A stretch of DNA of 64,000 nt from Hydrangea macrophylla (lineage: Eukaryota > Streptophyta > Magnoliopsida > Cornales > Hydrangeaceae), in NCBI GenBank assembly GCA_033977485.1, contig CM066991.1, forward strand, positions 34,283,850 through 34,347,849. The letters run 5' to 3'. The translations under genes and the position numbers were made by a program. How positions within the stretch are numbered: position 1 is the first letter of the stretch; every line of letters begins with the position of its first letter. Below the pieces are notes generated by a model that was not told where the DNA came from, did no database searches, and saw nothing but the letters and a program-made list of their open reading frames with translations. Shown in pieces: positions 34,100-46,772 of the stretch.

Positions 34100-36285
34100 C
34101 TGTACATCCTGCCTTACAGGCTTTTAGCCATGCCTCCCTTGTACGTTATGTTTGGGGTTTCTAACCCCTACTCAGGTCGTCACCTACTCCCTCATACCGC
34201 CATAGGAGCTCTAGAGATTTGTCATTCTGACTTTAACTCATCTTCCCAATCAGAGTATGAATAATCTAAGTTAGGTACTCCAGACACCAGCTTGGACACT
34301 CCTTCACTGACTCTGTCAGACCACCACAGTGAAGGAAGGATCCCTATTTGTGTGTCCGATGATGAGTTGAGCCAGGGGCTCTAGGTTGCATCCGAGCCAC
34401 GGGGGTCACATCATGAGGCCTTGGTCTCTGAAAGTCTAGGCGTAGTCTTCTCGTGTGAGTTGATTCCAAATAGCCTTCTTGTCAATGACTTAGGACTGAT
34501 TAGGGACAGATATGATATCCTCAGCCATTGTTCCTTGGTCATACCCACAGGTGGGGCTCATGGTCGGGTTTTGTTACCCTTTATGAGGATTCCTTCATGA
34601 CGGGCCTTCATCTTCCCCTTCATTTGTTTGCTCGGGGCATGCTGATTTACCTTGGGATCGCTCCCAGGTAGCTTGCCCCAAAAGGGTGGAGATTTCTGAT
34701 GGGGACCATACATCTTGGCCCCAAGTCTTCGGATTTAAGCTTACCATCCAAGAGTTCTTCTGGACCCACTGACCATTTCTACTGCATAGAGAGACCAATT
34801 TCTTCTCTCTAGGGGCCTGACAGGGGAGAAAAATAATTGACAAGTGCCCAAGCAATAACAAGGGGTAGAAGAAGAAGTTCTTCTATGTGTCCACCCTGGA
34901 GCTATGTAAGGACGCCCAAGGATTCAGCTAAGGACCTCTTGGGCGGGGCAGCTGAGGAGTAAGCTCCCGTTCTTACATTTGCTTTTTGTTTTACATTGTT
35001 CTTTCTATTGGACTAACTGAGGCTCTTTTTGTAGTGGGAGTAGTTGACCCGCCGAGTATTCCTGAGGAGTGCCAAGATAGGATCCGAGCTTTGGCTGAGG
35101 AGCCGACCAACGTTGTCGATCTACTGACCCGTACGGGAGATTAGAAGGTCATGTACAAGCCCTACCAACCCTGCCAGCCCTGCCAGGCACCCATCTTTCC
35201 TCCAATCTTTTCTGGTAAGTTCTCGGGTTCTTTAAATTACTTTTTTACTTAATTGGTTCTACATGTAATTGATTCGTATCTTTTCGTGGTTTCATAAAGA
35301 TGGCTCCCAGAGACATGGCTGCTCTGAAGGAGAAAGAGGCAGCCTTGGCCACACAGGTGGGTCAGAGGAGAAAAAGGAAAGACCTCCCTTACCGGGCAGT
35401 AACTAAAGCGGATCTATCGAGGACCCGAGTCAAAAGGAACCGGTCAGGACATCGACTCCTCAGGTTGAGGTTACTGCACCCTACATACGATATACTAGTT
35501 GGGACGTCATCTCCTTGAGTTGAGGATACTGAGCCCTCCAGGCGCCCTGTAGATGATATCCCGATCGGGATCCCAGTGGTGGAGGCGGCGGACGATGTCT
35601 CAACGAGGGTTTGACCTAGGCTGCTACAAAGCTAGGTTGATAGGTACTTTGGGTTGGGCCCTAAGGCCTTGATTGGGTGGTTCTACTACATCAGCCACAT
35701 GGTAGGTAACTTTATACATATTTTTCTTTACTTCTCTTTCTATAGTGACTGATGGCTTCTGTTTCTTTCTTGCAAACTGGTACTTGGTGGCACGGGTCGA
35801 GGCTTACCTACGTGGGGTAGTCGAGAGACTGGTTGCTATTGAGGCTACCCTGCCTATAGAAAAGGTGGCACAGGGAGGCTTCAGACTTTGCCCTTATAAT
35901 GGAGAAGGAGAAGACAAGGGCCTTGGCCCTGGACTTAGGGGTGACCCAAGAGGAATTGGCAGTTGAGAAGAAGGCCCGGAAGGCTACAGAAGCTGAGAAG
36001 GTGGCCCTAGCTTAGGCCGTTACTGCTCCGAAGGTGGTGGCGAAGGATGTAGATGAAGAGTTTAAGGCCGTCTTCATCTAGGGCTACGCTGACCTAGCCC
36101 TGAGGGCAATCTTGGACCATCCAGACTGGGACCTCTTGGGCTACTCCTGGGCTGAGTTTGACTTCTGGAAGGAAGAGGAGGTTGCTGAGGATGCCCCTAC
36201 TGAGGCTACCGGGGAAGAGGCTAATGCTGCCGAAGGAGAGGTCGGAAAGACCGAGGAGGAGGTGGTCGTCATTGACGATCCTTAG
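34100..36285 (+). pseudogene. Antisense gene of the Tat element (PF04195-like plus coiled coil), decayed
   Basis: This is the older counterpart of the spliced gene at 58656-60757. Matching pieces in order: MPPLYVMFGVSNPYSG (34130), a middle region with LGQATW-like remnants on shifted frames, the exon start MAPRDMAALKEKEAAL (35300), YYISHM before a donor GTAGGTAACT (35700), and a 3' coiled-coil/acidic tail ending near 36283. Introns sit where they do in the young gene: a donor-like GTAAGTTCTC at 35215, an acceptor-like junction before 35300, and an intron ending TTTCTTGCAA near 35775. Many stops and frameshifts are present. The shared intron layout shows the antisense gene is an old family character. 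Confidence 0.7.
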
Positions 36286-36308
36286 CTCCTGACCTGTACA
36301 TATGTATT

Positions 36309-36335
36309 TTGTTGTTGTTGTTGTTGTTGTTATTT
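36309..36335 (+). repeat. (GTT)n microsatellite
   Basis: About seven GTT units in the 3' flank of the decayed antisense gene. The flank then carries GGCTACTATAATAACCCC and GGCCCATTGAGGTCAC, matching the 3' flanks of both antisense genes of the young element. Confidence 0.85.
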
Positions 36336-36898
36336 TTCTTTTGTGTAGGCTACTATAATAACCCCTCGAACATTGTACTTTCTGTATGTAGTAATGAAAA
36401 AGGCCCATTGAGGTCACTTTTGGCATATTATTTACACTTGTACTTTTTTTCTTATTTTTGTTTGCGATTACCTGTGTTTGACCGGTTGTTAGTCTTAGAA
36501 AAACCCTGCCGTAGCAAAAGGTTTAGGACTGTAACTAGTAGGGAAAACTTGGTTTTACAGGGACCCATAAGGCCCTTAAATTTCCCAAGCCATTAATGAC
36601 TCAGGTCTATAGGTTCTGCTTGGTAAACTCTGAGCCATGTAGGCACTTAGGAATGTTTAAGGGTTAATTTCAAGTCTTGTTAGTGCTCAGTGCGATTTCC
36701 TATTTTAGTTCATTATTCCTCCTACCCCCCAAGCTTTTGCTCAGGCGGGTGTGTATTGAGGCAATGACTATAGGTAACCGACCTAGAACGTTGGTAGTTC
36801 CAAGGTCTTTTGACTCCACTATTACTGGCCACCTAGGGGGTTTGCCCCCATCGTAGGTTACGGAACTAAGGGGAGTTAGTGCCTTGGGTATGATCCCG

Positions 36899-37035
36899 AG
36901 GTCTGTTGATATGCCTCGAGTGTGGTCTTGAGGTCTTTTGATGTGCCTTGGGTGTGGTCCAAAGGTCTTTTGATGTGCCTCGAGTGTGGTCTCGAGGTCT
37001 TTTAATGTGCCTCGGGTGTAATCTCGAGGTCTTTT
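36899..37035 (+). repeat. Roughly 40-bp minisatellite
   Basis: About four imperfect copies of a unit resembling GAGGTCTTTTGATGTGCCTC followed by GGGTGTGGTCTC. It lies between the decayed integrase end and the antisense gene, the place taken by the 186-bp repeat in the young element. Confidence 0.8.
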
Positions 37036-37189
37036 ATGGAACACTGATAAGGGATGCAGTTCTGAAAAAGTAAAAAATAATTCTTTATTCCATATGAAAA
37101 ACCTCTACGATTGCTTAGGAAGAGCTATAATTTTTAGAGAAAACATAAGTCCCTAGCCAAGACTGATCTATATTTCACTAAAAGTACTT

Positions 37190-40100
37190 CTATAGGTGCT
37201 CTACATTCCATGAGTCTGACAGATCCTGTCCAACCAACGTCTGCAACTAGTAGGTTCCCGCTCAGTTGACCCGGGTAACTTTATATAAGCCTTCCCAATT
37301 TGGTCCTAGTTTTTCGTGACTCAAAATTTTGGTAGACTGATTTATCGCCTTAAGGACGAGGTCCCCAACCTAGAAACTACGATGCTTTACCTTGCTGTTG
37401 AAGTACCGTGAGACCCTCTGCTTGTATGCTACCACCTTTAGGTATGCTCGGTCTCATTTTTCTTCTATTAGGTCGAGTTTTCCACTAAGGGCTTTCTCGT
37501 TGCCTTGCTCGCTAAAGTTTGCCACCCAGTAAGTTGGTAGTCCAAGCTCTGTGGGTACCATTGCCTCAAAGCCATAGGTGAGTGAGAATGATGTTTCTCC
37601 TATTGCCACTTAGGGAGTGGTACGATAGGCCCATAGAAGGGTCGGTAGTTCTTCTGCCTAGAGTCCTTTGGTCTATTTAGGCCTGGTTTTAATGGACTAT
37701 AGAATTGTTCAGTTTGTTACCTCGGCTTGTCCATTGTCTTGAGGATGCTCGGTAGAAGAATAATGATTCGATATTCCATAGCCTGAGCAGAACTATCTAA
37801 ATACTGGTGTGTCAAACTGTCTTCCATTGTCGCTAACCAGTACCCAGGGCACGCCGAACTTGTTAAGGATATTTTTTTCCACAAAACTTTCCATTTTTTT
37901 CTAAGTTATGATCGCCAAGGGTTTGGCTTCTGCCCACTTGGTGAAATAGTTTACCGCAATAATTGCAAACTTGATTTAACCCTTTGCTATGGGGAGTGGC
38001 CAGACTATGTCGATGCCCTACTGAGCAAATGGCCAGGGGTTGAGGATTGGAGTTTGGGGCCCTGCCGGGCGGTTGATCATGTTCGCATGTCTCTGGCACT
38101 TGTTGCATCGCTTGACATAATCCTAAGAATCCCGGGCCATTGTTACAGTGCCCTGCGGGAGTGGGCCCGACCTCTAATATGGCTTCCACATACCCCTTCA
38201 TGAATCTCGAGCAAGATCTCTTGTACCTGGGTAGGATGGATGCATCAGAGGTAGGGGAAGAAAAATCCCCTCTTGTAGAGCACACCGTCAATGAGGTGGT
38301 ACCTTGCCACTCGGTATTTTACCAGTTGGGCCTCATCCTTCCCAATCAGTAAGCTTCCGATTGAAGGAACATCTTCATAGGATCTATCCAGCTGGTTCCC
38401 AAGTTGACAGGGTCAAACTTCATGCCTCTGAGCTAGACATACTAGGTTTAGGTACGTATTCTACCCTTATCCTGGGTAGGTCTGACTCAGATGACGATAC
38501 AAGGCATGCTAGCTAGTCCGTTCAGGTATTTTCTTCCCTCAGGATCTGCGTGATGGAGAACCCAATGAGCTTGCTAGTAACCTCCCTGACAAGGTCCAGA
38601 TAAGCCACCATGTTGTCTTCTTGAGCTTCATAATCCTGATTGACTTGGTTGACAACGAGCTGGGAGTGACTGTACACTTGGACTTGTTGCACACCCACCG
38701 AGGTAGCCAACTGTAGCACCACCAATAGGGCTTCATATTCGGCTTCATTATTGGAAGCCTGGAAACCAAAACTTAGGGCGTACTCCAGTTGGATCCTGTC
38801 GAGTGTGGTTAGGATGATCCCGGCCCCGATGCCTTACTTGTTGGAGGTACATGTAGAGGACCTAGGTTGGACTGTCAAGCTGAGGCCCAGGCGATAATTC
38901 GAGTGGGTTGAACTCCTCGACTATGTCCTCCAAGTATGTGAATTGAACGAGGAAATCTGCCACTGCTTGTCCCTTGTTGGGTTCGGGGTCTATATATGAC
39001 TTCAAATTCTTCTAACTCTAGCACCTACTTCATGAGTCTTTTGGATGTTTCAGGTCAGCATAGGATCCTACGTAGAGGCTGATCCATAAGTACTACTACG
39101 ATATGGGCTTGAAAATACGGGTGCAGTAGTTGAGCAGAGGTTATGAGTATAAAGGCGAGTTTCTCTATGTAGGAATAGAGACTTTCTGCACCCTGAAGTA
39201 CCTGGCTGGTGTAATAGATTGGGTACTGCATCCCATATTCCTCTCTGACCAGTGTTGAGCTTACTGCCGAAGGTCATACCATTAAGTAAAGAAATAACTC
39301 CTCCTTTGGTACGGGCATTGAACATTGAGGAGGCGATGTCAAGTACTTCTTGAGCGCCTGAAATGCCTCTTCGCATTCTTCTGACCACTCAAAGGCTTTG
39401 TAGAGGATCTTGATAAATGGTAGACATCGGTCGGTTGCTCATGTTCAATGCTGCCACCCGACCTGCTAGGCTTTGGACCTCCTTAGTTGATCTGGGTGAC
39501 CGCATGTTGATAATGGATTGAATCTTCTCCAGATTCACCTAAATTTGGCGCCTATAGACTAGGTGTCCCAAGAACTTTCTGGACAAGACACGCACTTAGC
39601 AGGGTTCAACCTCATTCAGAATTTTCTTACGATGCTAAAGGCCCCGGCCAAGTGTTCGAGGTGGTCGGGCACATCCCGGCTCTTGACTAGGAGGTTGTTA
39701 ACATACACCTCCATGGTTTTCTCGATCAGATCTCTAAATATATGATTGACCAAGCTTTGATAAGTTGCCCCGACATTTTTAAGGCCGAAGGGAATCACCT
39801 TATAGCAATAGGTTCCTTGGTCATATGGATTTGGTTGTACCGAGTAAGCATCCATGAATAAGAGCAGCGTATGGCCCGCTATTTCGTCTACCAGGAGATC
39901 TATCCACGACAGTGGGTGGCAGTCCTTGGGATAGGCATTATTGAGGATAGTAAAGTCCACACACATCCTCCACTTTGCATTGCTCTTCTTGACTAGCACC
40001 ACATTGGCCAACCAGTCTGGGTACGTTACTTCTCGGATTGAATTTACTTTGAAAAGCTTTTCAATCTCCTCATGTGCTACTTCCTATCTCTCGAGTGTCA

Positions 40101-40357
40101 TTTTCCTACTCTTTTGTTTAATCGGGTGGCGGCTCGGATTCACATTGAGTTGGTAAGACGCGACCCAGGGATCCATTCCAGGCATATCCTCATGGCTCCA
40201 GGCGTAGATGTCCTGGTTCTATCTCAAGATTTGGATAAGTTTTTCCCTGAGATCTGGCTCCAGGAGAGTACCGATGCTGACAAAATCGGTCGGGAAACTG
40301 GGGGTCCAACACCACTTAGATAAGTTTCTCAACTGGATTGACTCCGTCCTTAGCGTG
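37190..40357 (-). pseudogene. Decayed Tat pol (integrase, RNase H domains, RT), 3' part
   Basis: Minus-strand fragments in several frames align with the polyprotein at 52465-57393. Order from high to low coordinates: protease-RT linker (about 40320), RT (40140-39420) with VVLVKKSNAKWRMCVDF, KVIPFGLKNVGATYQ and the active-site remnant YVNNLLVKS (YVDD in the young copy), the first RNase H (39390-39070), the archaeal-type RNase H (38830-38520) with VYSHSQLVVNQVNQDYEAQ, in which the catalytic Asp of YSDSQ is His, then integrase (38340-37190). At least two active sites are lost. A Del/Tekay-like element interrupts it at 40358 and the sequence resumes at 48778. Confidence 0.8.
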
Positions 40358-42405
40358 TGTAATACCTGTACCCAAAAAATGGTAGTAATATTTATTTTTC
40401 ATGCATTAATTAGTGTGATTAATTGCATGTGATGATTTGGGTGAGTTTCAGTCACCCAATATGATAAGTGTTCAGTAAAGGACACCGTTGAAGGTTTAAC
40501 TAGAGGTGGGCAGGTATGGAAATGGGACCCATAGGAGGCCAAGATATAATAGATTGCATTTATTTGCATTTATATGATTAAATAAATATTTATTAAAGTG
40601 TTTTTAATATTTTATTGTCAATTGTTACTCTTTATGGTACCAGTTTGGGTACCCATGTGAGAGCGAATAGGAATTAAAGTCATAACCAGTAGGCTAATTA
40701 GCAACTTCATAAAATATTTAAAACCACATTTTGGACCCATACGTGACATAGAAGCATACCCATTTAGATAATTAGGTAGTTAATACAATTATTAGGAGGC
40801 TCCATAATAAGAGTTTAGAAAGTGTTGGGGGTGTAAGTCTAATGAAGGCAATATTGTTAAAAGGCTTAGGTGATGGACACCTAACCTCTTAGTCACCATC
40901 ATCTTCACAAAAAATGAAAAAAGAAAACAAGAGATAGAATAGGGATACAGAGAGAGCTTCGATGGAAATAAGAGAAAAAAAAAAGTTTGAGCCATTTCTG
41001 TTTCTCCGCAGTTGGTACACCGTTTCCTGAATCGAAGTCAAATTTGGACTTGTGGGGGTTAGCCTAACCTTGTGATACAATTTACTTTCAATTTAATTGA
41101 TAGATTTTTCGTGACCCAAATGGGTTGGTAACATATAGTTTACCAAAATTGTGTAGGATTAACTACAGGTTCATATTTGGGCTGGATTTAGGAAAATTTG
41201 AGATTTTTAGGCTTAATTGGTTATTCATATAGGTGAGTGTCCTAATCCCAAAATTGGATGTTTAATGTGATTTATTGCTATTAAATGCTTTAAAATGCTT
41301 AATTGTGATTAAGTAGAAAGGCATGTGATTATTTATCTTTTACATGTCTGAATTGATAAAATTGTCATATTGACATGTTGAGTTGCTTATGTGCTTATTT
41401 GGATCTAAGAGTCTCAAGTGATAATCACCATTATTTAGCACATATTTAAGAGACATCATTCCTCAGAGAAAAGAGGGATGAATTTATCAGAGAAAAAAGG
41501 ACAGTGGTGACGACCACAACGAATTGACTTCGATCACATGAGAGTGTGTGATATCTCTTTTAAAGCAACGACAAAGTGAGAAAGGCTCAGAATCAGGGCT
41601 CCAGAACGATGGTGATTGGTTACTTGGCATGCCGGCGACCATTTACTATTGTGAATGCTTAATTGGTGCTATGAATCATTAAATACTCAAATTGCATAAT
41701 TAGCACTACATAGTCACTGAGCGAAAGCTTAATCAATTCTGTGGCTAATGACCATGCAGGTTCATATGAGCATCACAGTGAGAAGCGTTGGACCACGGGG
41801 TTCTGGACAACTTGGGAGTATATTTCTTTTGTTGCATATGTTAATACGTTGTTTGTCGGCATATTCAGTTGTGTTAGGAGTTAGTTGTAAAATTTGTAAT
41901 TAGAAACTCATGTTTTATGTTTTGGAAATTGAGACCAGTTAGTTTAAGGATTCTGTAATAGATTAGTTTAATATCTTTTTAGTTTCAAGGTATTATGGAT
42001 AAGTTAGTGGATCAGCTTGTAATGAATGAGAATGAGTTTATATATGTAATTTGGTTTTAGTTATGTTTTTAACTCTTAAAACAGGGAAACCGGTGTAGAA
42101 ATTTTATCTGAAAAATCCGCAGGTGTATTTTTAGCCTGACGACTTTTACGGAAATGGACATAACTCTTTCTAGAAAATTCAGATTCGAGCATTTTTTTGT
42201 GTTGGAACTAAGACTCGAAGAGCTATCTGTTGATATAAAATTTATCTTTTTTTTCTTAATGACTATTTTACCCTTGGGCTGGTTTAATCCAATGAAGTCA
42301 TTTTTTTATGTTTAATTCTTGTTTTACTGTTACTAAGGGGCATTTTCTTTGGGTACTTCTTTGTTACACGTGTCCTAGCCTGCCAGGACAGGTTGGGGTG
42401 TGACA
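40358..42405 (+). repeat. 5' LTR of a Del/Tekay-like element
   Basis: A 2048-bp LTR starts TGTAATACCTG and ends GGGTGTGACA, followed by a Met-type primer site. It aligns with 46773-48777 along its length with numerous substitutions and small indels, so the insertion is old. The flanks GCGTG (40353-40357) and GCCTC (48778-48782) match at only three of five positions, probably a decayed duplication. Confidence 0.8.
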
Positions 42406-42672
42406 ATTATTGGTATCAGAGCAATAGGTTAGAGCCTTTGGGAAGGAGTGAGGATGCGTGAGTGTGCACACTACGATGCGTATGAAGTCATTTTTTTATG
42501 TTTAATTCTTGTTTTACTGTTACTAAGGGGCATTTTGTTTGGGTACTTCTTTGTTACACGTGTCCTAGCCTGCCAGGATGGGTTGGGGTATGATAATTTT
42601 CGGTATCAGAGCAATAGGTTAGAGCCTTTGGGAAGGAGTAAGGATGCATGAGTGTGCACACTATGACACGTA
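42293..42672 (+). repeat. 190-bp tandem duplication spanning the LTR end and primer site
   Basis: The unit 42293-42482 is repeated at 42483-42672 with about a dozen differences. Each copy carries the LTR 3' end (GGGTGTGACA, then GGGTATGATA) and a primer site, so the element has two LTR-end/primer-site junctions in a row. Confidence 0.85.
42411..42422 (+). other. Met-tRNA primer-binding site (first copy)
   Basis: TGGTATCAGAGC, complementary to plant initiator Met tRNA, lies five bases after the LTR end. The second, duplicated copy is CGGTATCAGAGC at 42601-42612. Confidence 0.85.
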
Positions 42673-45600
42673 TTTGTACAATCATGCATACACGTTTATT
42701 TTAGCATTCTTAAAATATTGTTTAGCATGCTTATGATGTTCATCACATAGTGTGCATGGCGACCATTAAGGTTATTGGTTGCCAGTCTTAATTGTTTGGT
42801 AGCAATAGATTTGGAGAAGAGACAAATATTATTGATAATAGTGGATTGAATGGAAAAGGGTTATAGGAATAATAACGAGAATAGTAAGAATTAGTGCCTT
42901 ATCAGAGGAAGAGGCACATGAAAATCTAAACCGAGAGTAAGAACAGATTCATTGACCACAAAAGAGTATCTGAGAAAGTTCAATCGATATTAAAAAGGTA
43001 AGAGATTAGGGAAAAGTCCAAAGGAAAGTCAATGTTTGAATAGAGTAAATGAGGGTAGTTCATCGACAAGTGGTACTTCTAGAGAAAAGAAGTTGTGTTG
43101 TCCAATCTATCGTAAACAAACATTGAGATGTATGTTGTGGATCTTTTGTAATTTGTTATGTTCGTAGGCAATTTGGGTATAACACGGGAAATTGTAAAAC
43201 AAGGGGTTTGGGGTTCAGGGGTAATTGTTTTAGATGTGGTCAGTAGGGTCACCGAATGCGAGATTGTCCTACTAGGCGACAAGGGAATCCAAATGCTTCG
43301 ACATCTAACACCACTTCAAGATTTACTCAACCGCCAAAAGGGAAAAAACAATAATAATTTATGCTTGGGATACCACAGACATCAGATAAAGGTAAAATTG
43401 TTTAATTATTTATTTATTTCCTTAATTATGATCTCATAAGTGTTTCTGATTTCGAGAAGAGATGTGCATTTATTATGTAGTGAAATCCATTGACTGGTTA
43501 GGTGCTTTAATAGGGATCTTAATTGGTAATAACTTATCAAGGGTTCTCGTGTTTGATTTAAGCACATCAGTAGTATGTGATGTGAGGGTACGTAGTACAG
43601 GAATGCAAATAGATGGTATAGTATTTCTATTATGATATATTATAAGGTATGAGCGACTTGCTGGTTGGGAATATTTTAGTTGATTGTATGACAGTCAGAT
43701 ACCGAGTCAAATGGGGTTTTATTTTCAAGGCAGTTAACGAAGTATTATCAGTCAGAATGAAAAAGAATTGTCAAGAATTGGGTTTATTGAAATTATGAAA
43801 AGAGATTGAATTGACGTTTGGAAATGTTTGGGTAGTAAACAAATTTTGATATGTCATTTGAAGACTGTTTGAATAATTTGATCGGAAGAAGAAAATAGAA
43901 TTACTATCAGCAAAATATTAGAAATATAACTAATATTCGGTGTATCGTGTCTAATGGAGTTATAGAGTTAAGAATGAAGAAGATGCAGAACATGAGTTTA
44001 TTTGATAAGGGATTTGTTCATCCAAGCATAATATTGTGGAGATTATAGGTGTTATTACAAGAACAAAGGCAGAGTAATCAGAATTAGCTCAGGTTGATTG
44101 AAACTACAGTTAAGAAGCAGTAGATGAGCATTGAATAAATGAATTATCTGTTAGTCTCAATGGTACGTACATGTGTTTCTTGATATATACTTGAGATTTG
44201 GGTATGAGTAACAGAACAATAGAGTGAAGACATTGTTAACATTTGTTGAAGACCCGGTATAGAAAATGTGAGTATTTGTGAAGACAATTGGGATAACCAC
44301 AACACCAGATAAAATTTATAAATATATGAGTACATGACGATATTAGTGATGATGTTATTATTCAGTGTTAGTGCATACATAGTTTGGAATGTCACGGGAT
44401 AAGAAGAAAATTTGTGAGGATTATGCCGAAGACCTAAATTTTAAAGATGCTGATATATGAATTGTTCTGCTAGTATTGAGAATCTGTTATAGAAAAAAAA
44501 AATGTTGAAGATTTGAGTTTTAATTGGAGATGAATGATGAAATTTTCTACAATGGTGGAAACCCTAAGGTAAGAGATAAGCTAATAGAAGACCTGAGAGT
44601 AATATATAACTATCATAACTGCACCATTGATTTGGTTATTTATACAAGAACACTTGTGGATTTATATTGATCACATGAAAGATTTCTAAGGAACTAAAGA
44701 ATAGATTCGTGCAGACATGGATTTGATTAGTTGTTCTATACCTGAACATTTGTTGATTTAGATGAAACTTTGAATTGAGATTGAATTGTATGTTGATATG
44801 ATAACTGCTTGTATTTTATATGAAATTGGAACTTTATGAGGCAAATCATCAGACACAAGATTTGAAATCTGAAAGATTACTTCTGTATTGAATATTTGGC
44901 AGTGTTAGTTTGCAGGCATGAAGCTTATATGAATTGCAGAGATTTGAAATACTTGATTACATTACAAGAATTGAATAGATTGTAAAGAAGACAGTTGAAA
45001 CTTATGGTGAGCTATAGTTTGACATACAACATTATTCAGGTAAAGCCAAAATGATTATTAGTATTTTGAATTAGAGATTGACAGAAGAAATTTGTATGTG
45101 TATTGAATATCCAAAAATGATTCCATTGAAATAGAGACTTGATAGAAATTGAAATTTTTTGAGACAACTAGACAAGAGATGATAACAACATAAATATAAG
45201 TACAAGTGCCACTATTGCATCATAATAGATGGAATTGACTCAAGTATCCATTTGTTTTTGTGTTTTTGGAGAAAGAAATTTATGATGAAATTACTGAAAA
45301 GGGGAATGACCAGATTTCTGTTTTATAATACACTAAGTAGGTAATTTGAATGCAATTTTATTCAGGGAAAAGATTGTGATTGTATTCTATTGATTTGATA
45401 ATCAGCTGCAGGGATAAGTTTTTTGATATTTAGTTTGAAATCTGGATATTACTAGTAGAAGTTAAAGTTGAATAATTGAGAAGATTCTCTACAGATGATA
45501 AATTGCTCATTGTGTGATTAAATATTGAATTAGTCAAGTATAGAGACAGAATATAAAAAAAATAAAAAAATTGTTGAGCTGGTGTAACTATTGTCAATAC

Positions 45601-46772
45601 TTTGGCAAGTATGAGTAAGGAGTAATTTGAATCGACCGATACTGTTATGTCATAGGGAGGAAGTTGACTTAAAGATATATTTGGGTTTTTGTTTTTGTTT
45701 TTAAAAAAAAAAGGGAAAAAATTACTGATAGAATACTGAAAGGGAAGCGATTGGGTATCACACTACAATAGGATGTGCTGAAATCTAGAAGCCTATTTTA
45801 TGTTTTGAATGCAGATAGCTCGAGGAATAGATTTTAGAAGATATATTGAAGTTCATAACGGAATTGTGAAATAATATGTTAATAGGCAGAAATGAGACCG
45901 TGCTATTTGTATTTTATTGTGCAGGATGACTCATTAATCGGTTACAGGGGATAAAATCTTTCGAGAATAGATTCGAAGTTCGGGTACCATCAGTTAACAG
46001 TTAAAGTTAAGATGTTGAGAAGATCGCCTTTAGATGAGAATTGTAAAACATACTGGAGATGTGGGGTTTAATAGAAAATGAAGACAGAAATATCGAAAAG
46101 TCATGGGTTATTGTCAATTATATTAATGACCAAGTGAAAATGGGAATCTGTAGTGATGAACTTTGTGACTAGATAGTTAAAGTCAACAGAGATTAAATAT
46201 TGGCGGGTGAATCACTATCGATAGGTGATCGAATTTGATTATGTTCATGATTTGAAATATAGATTTACTGGGGTGAGTCGATTTGTATGTGGAAAGGAAT
46301 TATGAAATTCTATGCTTACTGATGTTTATCATCATAAAGTGGAATATTTTGACTTATATTGATATTTTGGGAGTTCGTACGAGGTAATGGGATGAAACTG
46401 AATTATGGAAGAGTGCATTTCACAAGTTGATAATTTTTGACAAGTCAGCGATTGGTTGAGAATACATCACAGGTAAGTGAGTCTTATTTTTAGGAAGTTG
46501 ATAGAAATGTCTACTACGGGGACATAAATATTCTAAATGTATTATCATCAGAAAATGGTATGGTTTGCGGGATTGAGTGATTCGATGGGATCATTTGAAG
46601 TGTTTAAGAGAATGGGAATCAGTAGACTACCAATTGAGATTGTAGTCAGTATTAACCAATGGGCGCAATGCATTCTAAATTGCGTGTTACAATGTTGAAG
46701 GTCAGAATTGAACCGTGAGTTTAACTGAGACAAGGAAAGTTTGAGGACAAACTTTCTAAAAAGAGGGAGAGA
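42673..46772 (+). pseudogene. Eroded gag-pol of the Del/Tekay-like element
   Basis: No long frame survives. A gag CCHC knuckle is readable at 43226-43267: C-x2-C-x4-H-x4-C with an in-frame TAG at 43244-43246 where glutamine is expected. An RT trace near 45015-45060 reads YNIIQVKPK, resembling the GYHQIRVKP motif. A protease-like LVFDLSTS segment is possible near 43545. The 3' end reads KFEDKLSKK before a purine-rich AAAAAGAGGGAGAGA tract abutting the 3' LTR. Most of the interior is T- and A-rich with dense stops, consistent with long exposure to cytosine deamination. The chromovirus assignment rests on the primer site, knuckle and LTR ends. Confidence 0.6.

Noticed and set aside
37863..38291. 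A 142-codon minus-strand frame with cysteines, resembling a zinc protein
   Set aside because: It is an alternative frame of the decayed integrase; the same shadow occurs over the intact integrase.
42411..42422. A Met tRNA gene
   Set aside because: Only the 12 bases complementary to the tRNA 3' end are present next to an LTR end, which is a primer site.
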